A stretch of 64,000 nt of DNA from Kistimonas asteriae (GTDB lineage: Bacteria > Pseudomonadota > Gammaproteobacteria > Pseudomonadales > Endozoicomonadaceae). Of the stretch, positions 15,713-25,209 are shown piece after piece (within the stretch, counting starts at the first letter, position 1; every line of letters starts with the position of its first letter). The stretch lies in the NCBI RefSeq assembly GCF_018263925.1, contig NZ_JAEVHF010000014.1:1-64000 (forward strand). Reading direction: 5' to 3'. The translations under genes and the position numbers were made by a program. A model generated the notes under the pieces. It was given only the letters and a program-made list of their open reading frames with translations. It did not search any database and was not told the origin of the DNA.

Positions 15713-17528
15713 GCTCTGTCACTCCCTTCGTTGCCGAGGTGGCCATCGGCGTCATGTCATCCAGCTCCTGCTCCCAGATTTTCCAGAGTCGGGCGAATGG
15801 CCCGTCCTGCGCGCGCAGTCTGTCCGGATCGCCGTACGCGATGCATTTTCCGCCATCGAGCACCAGCACGCGGTCTGCACGTTGTACCTGTTGCGGACGG
15901 TGGGTCACCATCAACACCGTTTTGCCTGCACTGTAATGCCGGATGCCATCGTCCACCAGCCGTTCACTGACATGATCCAGGCTGGCGGTCGGCTCATCCA
16001 GCAATACCAGTTGTGCGGATCGGGCAATCGCACGGGCCAGGGCAATGCGCTGCGCCTGTCCAACGGACAGCCGGCTGGCCGCTTCGCCCAGGGAGGTATC
16101 CAGGCCCTGCTCAAGGTTCGCGACAATTTCATCCGCATGAGCCTGCTGCAAGGCCTTGTTAATGGCGTCCTCCGACAATTCATGTCGTCCCAACCGGACA
16201 TTGTCCCGCACTGAGCCGCACACCAGCAGCGGATTCTGCCCCAGCCAGGTCAGCTGGCGTCGCCAGTGATCCGGATTGAATTCTCGCAATTCAACCCCGT
16301 TGATCTTCAGGCTGCCCTGATAATCGAGAAAACCCAGGAGCACATTCAGCAGCGTGCTTTTACCAGCACCGGACAGTCCAACTACGGCCAGATGCTCACC
16401 CGGCGCCACAGTGAAGCACAATTGATTCAACAGCACCTTGTCACTATCCGGAGCCTGCACGGTGAGGCGGTCACAGACAATCTCGACTGCCGGTTGTGCG
16501 GGACAGGCGAGCCCTCCTTCCGGGCGCGTCGGTACGGGTTCATTAAGGAAATGCATCAGACGATCACCAGCACCAATCGCCTGGGCGCGGGCATGATAGA
16601 ACGTTCCCAGTTCCCGTAGCGGCTGATAAAACTCCGGCGCCAACAGGAGCAGGAACAGGCCAGTGAACAGCGTCAGTTCGCTTCCCCAGTGACCAAAATT
16701 CAGGTATCCGAGGTAACTCATGCCCAGGTAAAGCGCCGTCAATGCAATGGACACAGAGGCAAAGAATTCCAGAACGGTCGAGGAGAGAAATGCCAGTCGC
16801 AGCACCTGCATGGTCTTGACCCGGAAGGCTTCTGAGGCCGACTCAACCATGGCTTTCTCCTGACGGCTTCGGTTAAACAGGCGCAGGGTAGCCAGCCCCT
16901 GCAGCCGATCCAGGAAGTGGCTGCTCAAGCGGGACAATGCCTGAAAGTTACGACGGTTGGCGTCTGCCGCCTTGATGCCGACCAGAATCATGAACAAAGG
17001 GATCAGTGGCGCCGTCCCCAGGAAGATCAGGGTAACCGCCCAGTTCTGCGGCAACGCCACAGCCAGGATCAACAAGGGGATAACCACTGACAGGGTCATT
17101 TGCGGCAGGTAACGGGCAAAGAAATCCTGCAGCTCTTCCACCTGTTCCAGAAGCAGCGTCAGCCACTCACCCGCCGGCCGCCGGCCTACGGCTGCCGGCC
17201 CTAGCTGCCCCATACGGTCCAGCAGCAAACGCCGCACCTGCTGGCGGACTGCCTGACCGGCCCGAAATCCAGCCTGTTCACGCCCCAGTAGACAGCCGGC
17301 CCGCACGAGACTGGCCAGCAGGAATCCCCCCAGATATGGAAGAATCGCTGCCCGTTCCTCGCCTGCCATCACCAGGCTATGGACGACAGTGGCTAATAAC
17401 CAGGCCTGGGCAATGATCATCAAACCATTGCCGATACCAAACGCCATGACACAGCCAAGCCAGCGTCCTGCTGCCTGCTTCTGGCTGCGTAACCAGCGAT
17501 AAACCTCACGTTCGGTGGTTTTATTCAT
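15705..17528 (-). CDS. cydD: CydD, subunit of the glutathione/cysteine ABC exporter
   Basis: A 607-residue ABC half-transporter with an N-terminal membrane domain and an ATPase domain showing Walker A VGLSGAGKST, the signature LSVGQAQRIALARAIA and Walker B LVLLDEPTASLD. It pairs with CydC as a heterodimer. The signature differs from LSGGQ at the third position, as is common in CydD. It is the first gene of the cydDC operon; a 252-base gap separates it from the divergent trmJ. Confidence 0.93.
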   Translation of the reverse strand: MNKTTEREVYRWLRSQKQAAGRWLGCVMAFGIGNGLMIIAQAWLLATVVHSLVMAGEERAAILPYLGGFLLASLVRAGCLLGREQAGFRAGQAVRQQVRRLLLDRMGQLGPAAVGRRPAGEWLTLLLEQVEELQDFFARYLPQMTLSVVIPLLILAVALPQNWAVTLIFLGTAPLIPLFMILVGIKAADANRRNFQALSRLSSHFLDRLQGLATLRLFNRSRQEKAMVESASEAFRVKTMQVLRLAFLSSTVLEFFASVSIALTALYLGMSYLGYLNFGHWGSELTLFTGLFLLLLAPEFYQPLRELGTFYHARAQAIGAGDRLMHFLNEPVPTRPEGGLACPAQPAVEIVCDRLTVQAPDSDKVLLNQLCFTVAPGEHLAVVGLSGAGKSTLLNVLLGFLDYQGSLKINGVELREFNPDHWRRQLTWLGQNPLLVCGSVRDNVRLGRHELSEDAINKALQQAHADEIVANLEQGLDTSLGEAASRLSVGQAQRIALARAIARSAQLVLLDEPTASLDHVSERLVDDGIRHYSAGKTVLMVTHRPQQVQRADRVLVLDGGKCIAYGDPDRLRAQDGPFARLWKIWEQELDDMTPMATSATKGVTEHA

Positions 17529-17780
17529 GCTTACTGCGCTATTTCACTCTGCAACCGGGCTCATACCATCAGGACGCCGGTAGGGATCAGGATATGCTGC
17601 TATGACAACACAAAGGAAAATGGATGCGGATTCTAGCAGCCTTCAGGGTTGAGGTAACGATTAGCGTCAGGGTTTTCAATGACAAGGGTGTCAGGCAGAC
17701 CAACCCGTAGTCGCAACACTTCCCATACTCCGAAGGTATCGCTGATAATACGCCGTTTTCAGACAAGTACATCTGCCACT

Positions 17781-18518
17781 ATGCTGGATAACATCCGTAT
17801 CGTCATGATCCGTACCTGGCACCCGGGTAACATCGGATCCGCCCTGCGCGCCATGAAAACCATGGGCTTGCGCCACCTCACCCTGGTCAGCCCGCCGCAC
17901 TGGCCCCATCCGGATGCCGACACTATGGCCGCTGGCGCCGCTGACCTGATTGATCAGGTCAAGGTAGTGGATAATCTGGCTGAGGCCATAGCCGACTGCT
18001 CGCTGGTCATCGGCACCTCAGCCCGCAGCCGTTCGTTTTCCTGGCCGATGCTAAGCCCCCGGACTTGTGGCCAGCAGGTGATTCAGGAAGCTGAAAACAG
18101 TCAGGTCGCGTTGGTGTTTGGCCAGGAAACGATGGGGATGACCAATGAGGAATTGCAGCAGTGTAACTACCACGTCTGCATTCCCGGCAACCCGGAGTAC
18201 CCCGTGCTGAATGTGGCGTCAGCGATACAGATTCTCTGCTACGAGATCCGGCAAAGTCTGGAAGCACACATGGAAACAGAGACTGACTCGGATGAGGACA
18301 TGACCACTTACCCGGATGCCAACGCCATGGAGCAATTTTACCAGCATCTGGAAGAAGCACTATACAATGTGAATTTCATCATTCGACAGCATCCCGGCAA
18401 TGCCATGACCAAACTGCGTCGGCTCTTTAACCGGGCACGGCCAGAGTCTGAGGAAATGAATATGTTGCGCGGTATTTTGAGTCGCATACAGCAAACACAA
18501 AAACGCAATAACGCTTAA
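17781..18518 (+). CDS. trmJ: TrmJ, tRNA (cytidine/uridine-32 2'-O) methyltransferase
   Basis: A 245-residue SPOUT-class enzyme that methylates the 2'-OH of nucleotide 32 in tRNA anticodon loops. It opens IRIVMIRTWHPGNIGSALRA, the family N-terminal motif 1; SAM-binding knot motifs LVFGQETMGMTNEEL and CIPGNPEYPVLNVASAIQI follow. The C-terminal helical tail ends near QQTQKRNNA. ATG 17781 fits the family start; the frame upstream to 17679 is not family-like. Its stop codon overlaps that of the convergent PP2C gene by 4 bases, so there is no room for a separate terminator. Confidence 0.93.
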   Translation: MLDNIRIVMIRTWHPGNIGSALRAMKTMGLRHLTLVSPPHWPHPDADTMAAGAADLIDQVKVVDNLAEAIADCSLVIGTSARSRSFSWPMLSPRTCGQQVIQEAENSQVALVFGQETMGMTNEELQQCNYHVCIPGNPEYPVLNVASAIQILCYEIRQSLEAHMETETDSDEDMTTYPDANAMEQFYQHLEEALYNVNFIIRQHPGNAMTKLRRLFNRARPESEEMNMLRGILSRIQQTQKRNNA

Positions 18519-20185
18519 TCAGGATACAGTGCAGAGACAGGGGTTATTAACGCAGTCATATTATCTTTACTACCACATTGGAGTGCAGCTTCTATTAAAT
18601 AAGCTGCAATCTCCTCTGAGCTAAACCCGTCCTGCCACAAAAGGCAAACTAAATCACCGATTTGTTGTGAGGAGCTTTTTTCTGTTACGCCATCACTGAC
18701 TAATACCAGTAGGCAGTCTTTCAGGCTGGCGTCACCTGGCACTCTTTCATACGGCCTTTCATTCAACATCTCATCCAGTATCTCATCTGTGAATGGTACA
18801 ATTTTCGGGCGAGGGTTTAACGCATAGGTAAACTGTGATCCACCAAAATTGTGATCACCAATGGTACGCGCGGGCTCTACTTCTCCATTAACACGGTTCC
18901 CAAACACTCCACCAGAAAACACAAAACCTCCGCGTTTTAATGCTGACTGGGTATACTTATCAGGTGATTGAGAGGTTTCAGAGGATTGAGTTTCATCAAA
19001 TCCACATCTTGCATCTTCACTGGCTTGAAAAACTCTGCCTGTAGCCGTTATCAATATCGCTCTGGAATCACCCACATTGCAGACAAAAAGTGTCGAACCG
19101 ATAACCATTGCAACAACAGCCGTTGTCCCACCGTCCTTTTCAAATGCCATCCTGTCTACAGCCGTAAACGATAACTTAAGTGGGTTATAAGTTCTCACTG
19201 CGTCGGAAGGATCCGGCAAGTCAAGCTCATGCCATATCATCAATTGTTGTTCCAATTCATAGGGTAACATTCTCGACACAAATGCTGCGGTAAAGTGGTC
19301 TTCACTGACTGCTTTCTCTGTTCGCTGATGCCCATCCTGCACACCAACCACTTTATTACGATCAAATGACAAGCCATGCTCAATAAGCGTAGTGTCCTGA
19401 CCTACAGGCTCTGATCGACAAGGGATCACCCAATCCTCCATGTTTTTTTTCCTGCCAATACTCTGCGCGATTCCGGATTGTGTGGTTTGGTCTGTATAAT
19501 AAGTTACGTAATCGTTAGCGCTTGAAATGGCTCTTCGTTTTATTTCTGAAGATGGCTCTTTAATATCAGTAAAACCCTCAAGTTTTTCGAGCAATGAAAG
19601 GATCCATTGATCAAATGCAGGCGATCTCGTTTGCTTAAACTGCTGTTTTAATGCATCACGCCGACTATTATCAAACTTTCTCTCAATTGCTTCAGTGTCA
19701 TAAACAACTCGATAATCCCTATGAGCTATGAGTGTTATATCAGCAGGTGTACAAACTTCTTCTCTAACCCCTATAAATTGAGTTTTATCTTCTCGGAAAA
19801 AAACTGTCCTATCTGCGGGAAGCGGCATCAACCGCCCATTCGCTAGTTGCAATTCTGTTGTGCAACACCTAAGCGCCATGCTGACAGTAATTGACCTATC
19901 CATTAGATTAAGATTAAACAATGCATTCAGGCGCTCAACTGCAGCTTCCTGCTCAGACTGATTTCTGTTATTAACTTGTTCAAGTTTTTCATCCAACCAA
20001 TGACATTGGCAACAGGAAACAAAGGATACCAGACGCTTCACTCCCCCCAGAAAGGCCAATAATTTTCTGTTGCCCTCTCCAACCAGAAATTGGTTGCCAT
20101 CATAACGCACCACATCCTGAGAGGATTCATTATTTTCCACACTGGATAGCGTATGAAACAACCTATTAACTGCTACAGAATCCAC
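18515..20185 (-). CDS. PP2C-family Ser/Thr phosphatase with long N-terminal extension
   Basis: A 556-residue protein whose C-terminal part (about 237-550) is a PP2C metal-dependent phosphatase. Motifs are ordered as in eukaryotic PP2Cs: RKKNMEDW (245-252), VQDGHQ (282-287, metal Asp284), DGGTTAVV (351-358), NVGDSRAIL (370-378), ARTIGDHNF (439-447), VSDGVTE (496-502) and SKDNMT (539-544). The Gly-Gly usually after DGH is replaced. The first 236 residues resemble no family I know. No signal peptide. It could act on host phosphoproteins or on a bacterial kinase circuit; no kinase gene is nearby. It is AT-rich compared with trmJ. Confidence 0.85.
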   Translation of the reverse strand: MDSVAVNRLFHTLSSVENNESSQDVVRYDGNQFLVGEGNRKLLAFLGGVKRLVSFVSCCQCHWLDEKLEQVNNRNQSEQEAAVERLNALFNLNLMDRSITVSMALRCCTTELQLANGRLMPLPADRTVFFREDKTQFIGVREEVCTPADITLIAHRDYRVVYDTEAIERKFDNSRRDALKQQFKQTRSPAFDQWILSLLEKLEGFTDIKEPSSEIKRRAISSANDYVTYYTDQTTQSGIAQSIGRKKNMEDWVIPCRSEPVGQDTTLIEHGLSFDRNKVVGVQDGHQRTEKAVSEDHFTAAFVSRMLPYELEQQLMIWHELDLPDPSDAVRTYNPLKLSFTAVDRMAFEKDGGTTAVVAMVIGSTLFVCNVGDSRAILITATGRVFQASEDARCGFDETQSSETSQSPDKYTQSALKRGGFVFSGGVFGNRVNGEVEPARTIGDHNFGGSQFTYALNPRPKIVPFTDEILDEMLNERPYERVPGDASLKDCLLVLVSDGVTEKSSSQQIGDLVCLLWQDGFSSEEIAAYLIEAALQCGSKDNMTALITPVSALYPD

Positions 20186-20306
20186 AATCCACCTAATATT
20201 ACAAAGCTTTACTTCATTTTATGTAGACTATGGATAATGCTTTTAGTTCCCAGAAAAATAATCGTCAGGAAAAACAGGTAATGAAGTTGAAGGGATTGTT
20301 ATTTTT

Positions 20307-20340
20307 ATCACTGCCAACACATATTACCGCTGGCAGTGAT
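20307..20340 (-). terminator. 10-bp inverted repeat after the XRE-regulator gene
   Basis: ATCACTGCCA and TGGCAGTGAT form a 10-bp stem with a 14-base loop, 12 bases past the end of the regulator gene at 20353. In the direction of that gene it is followed by AAAAATAAC rather than T residues, so it is at best a partial terminator. Confidence 0.45.
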
Positions 20341-20352
20341 ATTCCATGCTAC

Positions 20353-21300
20353 CTAATGCAACGGTAAGATCCTTCGTAAACCGGCATCCTTCAGAATAGC
20401 CGCTAACGGCGCTGTATAGGTCAGGTACTGCACCTCCCGTCCCTGGTAACGCACCGGGCCATGGGCGACTTCCGGCCCCACATGGCCAGGCTGCAAATGA
20501 AAAGACCGCGCCAGACGTGCACCATCACTGGTGGCACAAAGCCCGCCAATATGGCGAATCGACTCCAGGTATTTTCCGGCATAATGCGCCATCTCGATCA
20601 ACAGCAAGGCTGCCGCAATCTTACTGGCACCGTACAGAGAATAGATATACAACCCATGGGGTTCTTCCGGCGGTACGATATCGCTGTTGCGAATCTCCGC
20701 CTCTTCCATTTCGCCATGGATCAGTCGCCAATAGATATCTTCCGCCAGTGGCAATGCAATCAGGTGGCCGAAATAGTGGTTGAACTTGGTACTGACAACG
20801 CTCAGCACATTGCTATGCCCGATCCAGCCATGCAACAACTCATGACTGACCGGAAGTCCCGCCTCGAAAATGGAATGATCATAATCCAGGATCAATTCAA
20901 TGAACGGATCATCCACATCACTGCCGGATAAGTGGCGAATTTCATATTTGCGGTTTTCCTTCTCCGGGAAGGTCCCCACCTTGCTGCCCAGTTTGGGAGA
21001 ATTGAGATAATGCCTGATCAGGTATCCCACCGATTGCTCGGGACTCAACAGGTTGGGGCGCGCAGAACGGAATGGCAGCACCTGGTCCGCATCATCCTGG
21101 AAAAAGTGGATGACATGGCGTTGCCGTTCCAGCGTAGGTTCCGTGGTTCCCCGCTCCCAGCGACTGATAGTCACTGAGTCAATGCCCCCCAGGGTGTTAG
21201 AATGACACGAAAGCGCCAGCGCCAGCCGGTCCTGTGTCAGTCCGTTGTCCCTACGTCTTCGCTTTAGATAAGACCCGAAATTTTCCAGCATCCGTAACAC
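20353..21300 (-). CDS. XRE-type HTH regulator with uncharacterised C-terminal domain
   Basis: A 315-residue protein with an N-terminal Cro/C1 HTH domain (residues 8-65: LKRRRRDNGLTQDRLALALS and SVTISRWERGTTEPTLE) and a large C-terminal part of about 230 residues. The latter has SHELLHGWIGHSNVLSVVS and several conserved-looking His and Trp residues, perhaps a ligand-binding domain. I cannot name it. It has no obvious operon partner; the CBS-domain gene lies 260 bases upstream on the same strand. Confidence 0.8.
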   Translation of the reverse strand: MLRMLENFGSYLKRRRRDNGLTQDRLALALSCHSNTLGGIDSVTISRWERGTTEPTLERQRHVIHFFQDDADQVLPFRSARPNLLSPEQSVGYLIRHYLNSPKLGSKVGTFPEKENRKYEIRHLSGSDVDDPFIELILDYDHSIFEAGLPVSHELLHGWIGHSNVLSVVSTKFNHYFGHLIALPLAEDIYWRLIHGEMEEAEIRNSDIVPPEEPHGLYIYSLYGASKIAAALLLIEMAHYAGKYLESIRHIGGLCATSDGARLARSFHLQPGHVGPEVAHGPVRYQGREVQYLTYTAPLAAILKDAGLRRILPLH

Positions 21301-21561
21301 CTTAATCCCATAGCAATACCGGACAGATGCACTAACCCTTTCTGTTTCGAGTGTTGGGTTATCATTGCCCGGATCAGGCAGCCTAAGATCAGTTTTTCTG
21401 CAGGAAACGCCATGGTCATGCGCCTGGCGCCCTGATCACTGACCGCATCATAGCGACCTGCTGAGGCAGAATTATTGAGTTAGGTTAAGTTTTGTGAGGT
21501 ATTGTGCTGAAAGGGACACTATCAGGGATGACCTTGATCCAGATCATCCCTGGGAGGGACT

Positions 21562-22089
21562 TTAGTTCCGGGTAATGATTCGCAACAGATCCAGTACCGT
21601 GACAATACCGATCACCTGACGGTTCTGAGTCACCAGAACCCGATGAATATGCCCCCGCACCATGGCATCCACCATTTCGGTCATCGGCGTTTCGGGAGCC
21701 ACGCTATACACGACAGGTGTCATTATATCCGAGATCAGGACACCATCGTCGACAGCCTCGTGGAAAGCCCGCTGTTCTTCATCGGAAAGTTCACGATCCA
21801 ATAGCCCCTGGTAAAAGCTGTCATCCCGCTGGGCGAGATCCAGCAGACCGGAACCGGTCTGACGAACAATATCCGTCAGTGTCACCACCCCGGTCAGGCG
21901 ACCGGCCTCATCCACCACCGGTGCACCAGAGATTGCGTTATCGGTGAGAAAGCGTGAGAGACGGTCAACAGACCAGTCAAGCGGGACAGTACGGACATCA
22001 CGGGTCATTACATCAGCGGCGGTCAATTGCCGCCAGTCACTATCGGTTGTGCCGGCTGTATCCGTACCAAGAGAATCAAGCGAAAGCAT
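21562..22089 (-). CDS. Tandem CBS-domain protein
   Basis: A 175-residue protein with two CBS domains: TAADVMTRDVRTVPLDWSVD through GVVTLTDIVRQT (first) and LISDIMTPVVYSVAPETPMT through GIVTVLDLLRII (second). CBS pairs bind adenosine nucleotides and sense energy state. The ATG at 22089 is chosen because AGGAGG lies 6 bases upstream; the longer frame to 22173 has no such site. Stand-alone CBS proteins often regulate partner enzymes, unknown here. Confidence 0.85.
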   Translation of the reverse strand: MLSLDSLGTDTAGTTDSDWRQLTAADVMTRDVRTVPLDWSVDRLSRFLTDNAISGAPVVDEAGRLTGVVTLTDIVRQTGSGLLDLAQRDDSFYQGLLDRELSDEEQRAFHEAVDDGVLISDIMTPVVYSVAPETPMTEMVDAMVRGHIHRVLVTQNRQVIGIVTVLDLLRIITRN

Positions 22090-22481
22090 CGTTAGCCTCC
22101 TGTAGTCCAGGGATTCGCAGCTTGCGAACAAAAAGTGCCGGCCTGCTACTGACTGCGTAAAGGCACGCTCCACTTGCGATTGATCTTATTCTTCGCTGCT
22201 TGTAGGCTCAGTATTACACTTCCGAGAAAGCCATTATTGACCCATATCAACAGACAGGCCAGCACCCGGAAGCAGACTGGTTTGACCGCTCAAAGAGTAT
22301 GGTATTGCAGCGCATAAGCGTCAAATTGACGGATAAAACGGAAAGGAAACCAGATATGTGCTCTTTTTTTCTGCTTATATCAGATTTTGTCAATTCTATA
22401 GACCGCTTTCATTTTAATCGATGAAGAAAATATCACATTCTAAATGTCCAATAGCTTTTAACGCTTTTGGAAACCAATACC
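22090..22481 (+). other. Intergenic region upstream of the CBS gene and the frameshifted locus
   Basis: Roughly 390 bases without a supported gene, increasingly AT-rich to the right. It presumably contains the promoter of the CBS-domain gene. I see no clear terminator or RNA gene. Confidence 0.4.
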
Positions 22482-23417
22482 ATGGTTCATACATCATGCT
22501 CTAAACCAACCCGAGAACACACAGGAAGACAACAGCGCACAGACTGATTTGTGTGTTACCTGGGACTATCGCACAGTTAAGCTCATAAAAGACACGCAAG
22601 AGCCCTCAACCCATTCCAGTCATTCATCCTGCGACGCATCTGACAATATCTCCTGGCATACAGCTGACGAGTCATTCAGCCAGCGGGACGAAAATATAGA
22701 CTTGCACCCTGTCCGACCCAGAACAACAAACTTCATAATCCAGAGCGACGACAACATCAGTGATGACATTGACATCCCAAGACCAAACATTCCCATGACA
22801 ACACGACGCAGACAATCGCATTCAATCACATCACATACTGACAGTGACAATTACAGGGATTTAGAAAAATTATTTACCCCCATGGGGTATAATTTTGCTG
22901 CAGTACCCATCCTGTCAGAAGTATTAGCCTACAATGGCAAGAGCACGGTTGGGCTTTTAACTGGATGTTTATCATGCTGTTCACCGGCATATTATTTGGC
23001 ATTCATGATTGCGGTGAATTCATTGTCCAGCGTGAAAATCAGGGTAATATTAAACATCGTTTTTTTCACTCTCCCTGTAAAAAAGTATTCAAGGCAATTA
23101 AGCACATTAATGAGAAGTCTGCGCTTATTAGAACCTTGTCATCACACTTCAGGCCTCTGTTCTACGTATTAAGTTATACCGGCACATTAGGTACGGGATT
23201 AGGGGATATGTTTCAGCACAAATATAACGATCTCTATAAAACCGAGGAACCAACAGTCGTCGATCACCTCTCATCAGGCATCATCCTGACGTTGCTGACT
23301 GTGTCTGCACTCGTTTATTTTTTATGGGTTTGCTACAAGGAAAAACACAAAGGGCAAGCCTATGCCATTTCGCCACCAGCCATGGAGGAACAGGCTGACA
23401 CCACCCGGGCAGCCTGA
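22482..23417 (+). pseudogene. Frameshifted membrane protein gene, unknown
   Basis: Three overlapping open segments read like one interrupted gene. ATG 22482 starts MVHTSCSKPTREHTG but stops at 22548. Frame 1 then continues from the TTG at 22549 through a Ser/Thr/Asp-rich cytoplasmic part to about 22950. Frame 3 (ATG 22965) carries FIMLFTGILFGIHD, a middle segment ending LGTGLGDMFQHKYNDLYK, and a final helix LTLLTVSALVYFLWV. The hydrophobic sequence switches frame near 22950. The intact form would be a two-to-three-TM protein. A sequencing error cannot be excluded, and the region 22965-23417 may be expressed alone. Confidence 0.45.
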
Positions 23418-23431
23418 TTGGGTTTATTTGA

Positions 23432-24022
23432 TCAAACGGAAGAGTCTTCACCAATTCGACTCGCGATAGCACTGTGCTGATCGCGGTATTTGGCGTTCTT
23501 GCGCTTGTTATAGGGTTTTTCCGCCGCGCCGGTCATGGTTTCAAAATTGATCGCACCAATGGTCATCCCGGGGCGCAGGGCAATTGGCAACTTGCCACCA
23601 TTCACAAACTCCAGCACGATCTGGCCACTCCAGCCCGGATCAATCCGGTGCGCGGTCACATGAACCATCAGGCCCAGTCTCGCCAGGGAAGAACGACCAT
23701 CCAACCAGCCCACCAGGTCATCCGGCAAGCCCACGGATTCACGGGTCACCGCAAGCGCCAGCTCTCCGGGATGCAGAAAGAAGGCTTCCTTCTCCCCCAG
23801 CACTATCTCCTTACTCATGATGGAGTTCAGTGTCTGGTCAATCTGCTCCCGTGAACAACTCAGGTCCACGTAAGGCGCCGCATGGTCATTGAAGACCCGG
23901 AAGCTGTTGCCCAGGGTCAGATCCACGCTGATACCGGAAATCTGATCCGGTGTCGGCCGCGGCTCAATCACGATCCGGCCGCTTTTCAGACAGGCTTCTA
24001 TGTCACGATCACATAGCCGCAT
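23432..24022 (-). CDS. dcd: dCTP deaminase
   Basis: A 196-residue trimeric enzyme converting dCTP to dUTP for dTMP synthesis. Family blocks are all visible: [20 protein letters not shown] at the start, [16 protein letters not shown], the catalytic region [20 protein letters not shown] with its Arg-Ser-Ser, [15 protein letters not shown], and the C-terminal lid [15 protein letters not shown]. Length is normal. It lies 13 bases after mrp, in the same direction, an arrangement also found in Pseudomonas. Confidence 0.95.
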   Translation of the reverse strand: MRLCDRDIEACLKSGRIVIEPRPTPDQISGISVDLTLGNSFRVFNDHAAPYVDLSCSREQIDQTLNSIMSKEIVLGEKEAFFLHPGELALAVTRESVGLPDDLVGWLDGRSSLARLGLMVHVTAHRIDPGWSGQIVLEFVNGGKLPIALRPGMTIGAINFETMTGAAEKPYNKRKNAKYRDQHSAIASRIGEDSSV

Positions 24023-24035
24023 GGTTCACAATTCC

Positions 24036-25184
24036 TTAGTCATCACTGATGCTGATGGTCGGCGCCGCCGGCGCCTGACGATTTCTGACAGAAAGCCTGG
24101 CCGCCATTCGGCGGGCCAACTCGCGGTAGGTCATGGCGATCTCGCCATCCGGCTCGGCTATCACGGAAGGATTGCCTCCGTCGGCCTGTTCACGAATACG
24201 GAGGGTCAGCGGCAAGGAGGCCAGCAGCTCAGTATCATATTCATCAGCCAATACGGTTCCGCCGCCTTCGCCAAACAGGTGTTCCGTATGGCCGCAGTTA
24301 GTGCAGGTATGGGTGGCCATGTTTTCCACAACGCCCAGTACCGGCACATCGACCTTGCGGAACATCTCGATGCCTTTACGGGCATCCAGTAACGCCAGAT
24401 CCTGTGGGGTAGTGACAATCACACTGCCCGCCACCGGTACCCGCTGCGCCAGGGTCAGCTGGATATCCCCGGTACCCGGCGGCATGTCGACAATCAGGTA
24501 ATCTAGGTTATCCCAGCGGGTCTGGGTCAACAGCTGTTGCAGGGCACCGCTGACCATCGGGCCGCGCCAGACCATCGGTGTGTTTTCCGTCACCAGGAAC
24601 GCCATGGACATCACCTGGACGCCATGGGCTTCAATGGGAAGGAAGAACTGCTGTTCGCCTTCGGTGATGACGTCCGGCCGAACACCCTCGGCGATACCAA
24701 ACATCAGCCCCTGGCTGGGGCCATAAATATCCGCATCCAGCACGCCCACACGGGCGCCTTCGGCCGCGAGCGCCAGCGCCAGGTTGGCTGTCGTCGTCGA
24801 CTTGCCTACGCCACCCTTACCAGAAGCGACCGCAATAATATTGCGAATGCCTGACATTGCCGGCAGGTTACCCTGGGTCGGCATGGATTCTACATGCCAG
24901 GCCAGGGTGACCTCTGCCGACGTCACGCCGGACAGGTCTTCCAGGTAATCCTGAAGAATCCGGGTAATACCCGCCGCAAGACCGCCACAGGGATAGCCCA
25001 TGAAAAGGTCCACACGGACCTGCCCACCCTCTATAGCGATATCGCGAACACACCCGGCAGCAACCAGATCCATCCCCAGATAAGGGTCGTGGTACTGTCT
25101 CAGTACCTGCTCAATCATTGTTCTGTTAATGACTTCCGACATACCTATTCCAGTCAGTGATTCACTCATGCGCTGGCCGCTCAC
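24036..25184 (-). CDS. mrp: Mrp/ApbC iron-sulfur cluster carrier ATPase
   Basis: A 382-residue P-loop ATPase. An N-terminal DUF59/MIP18-like domain (residues 18-95) precedes the ATPase with deviant Walker A ASGKGGVGKSTTTANLALAL, switch VDMPPGTGDIQLTL and the cluster-binding pair CTNC in ATHTCTNCGHTEHLF. It carries and transfers 4Fe-4S clusters. The precise start is uncertain (ATG 25184 or 25169). It is 25 bases downstream of the P-like gene and 13 bases upstream of dcd, so the four genes 26290-23432 probably form one operon. Confidence 0.93.
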   Translation of the reverse strand: MSGQRMSESLTGIGMSEVINRTMIEQVLRQYHDPYLGMDLVAAGCVRDIAIEGGQVRVDLFMGYPCGGLAAGITRILQDYLEDLSGVTSAEVTLAWHVESMPTQGNLPAMSGIRNIIAVASGKGGVGKSTTTANLALALAAEGARVGVLDADIYGPSQGLMFGIAEGVRPDVITEGEQQFFLPIEAHGVQVMSMAFLVTENTPMVWRGPMVSGALQQLLTQTRWDNLDYLIVDMPPGTGDIQLTLAQRVPVAGSVIVTTPQDLALLDARKGIEMFRKVDVPVLGVVENMATHTCTNCGHTEHLFGEGGGTVLADEYDTELLASLPLTLRIREQADGGNPSVIAEPDGEIAMTYRELARRMAARLSVRNRQAPAAPTISISDD

Positions 25185-25209
25185 CGGTCCAGCACAACAA
25201 CCCTGCGGA

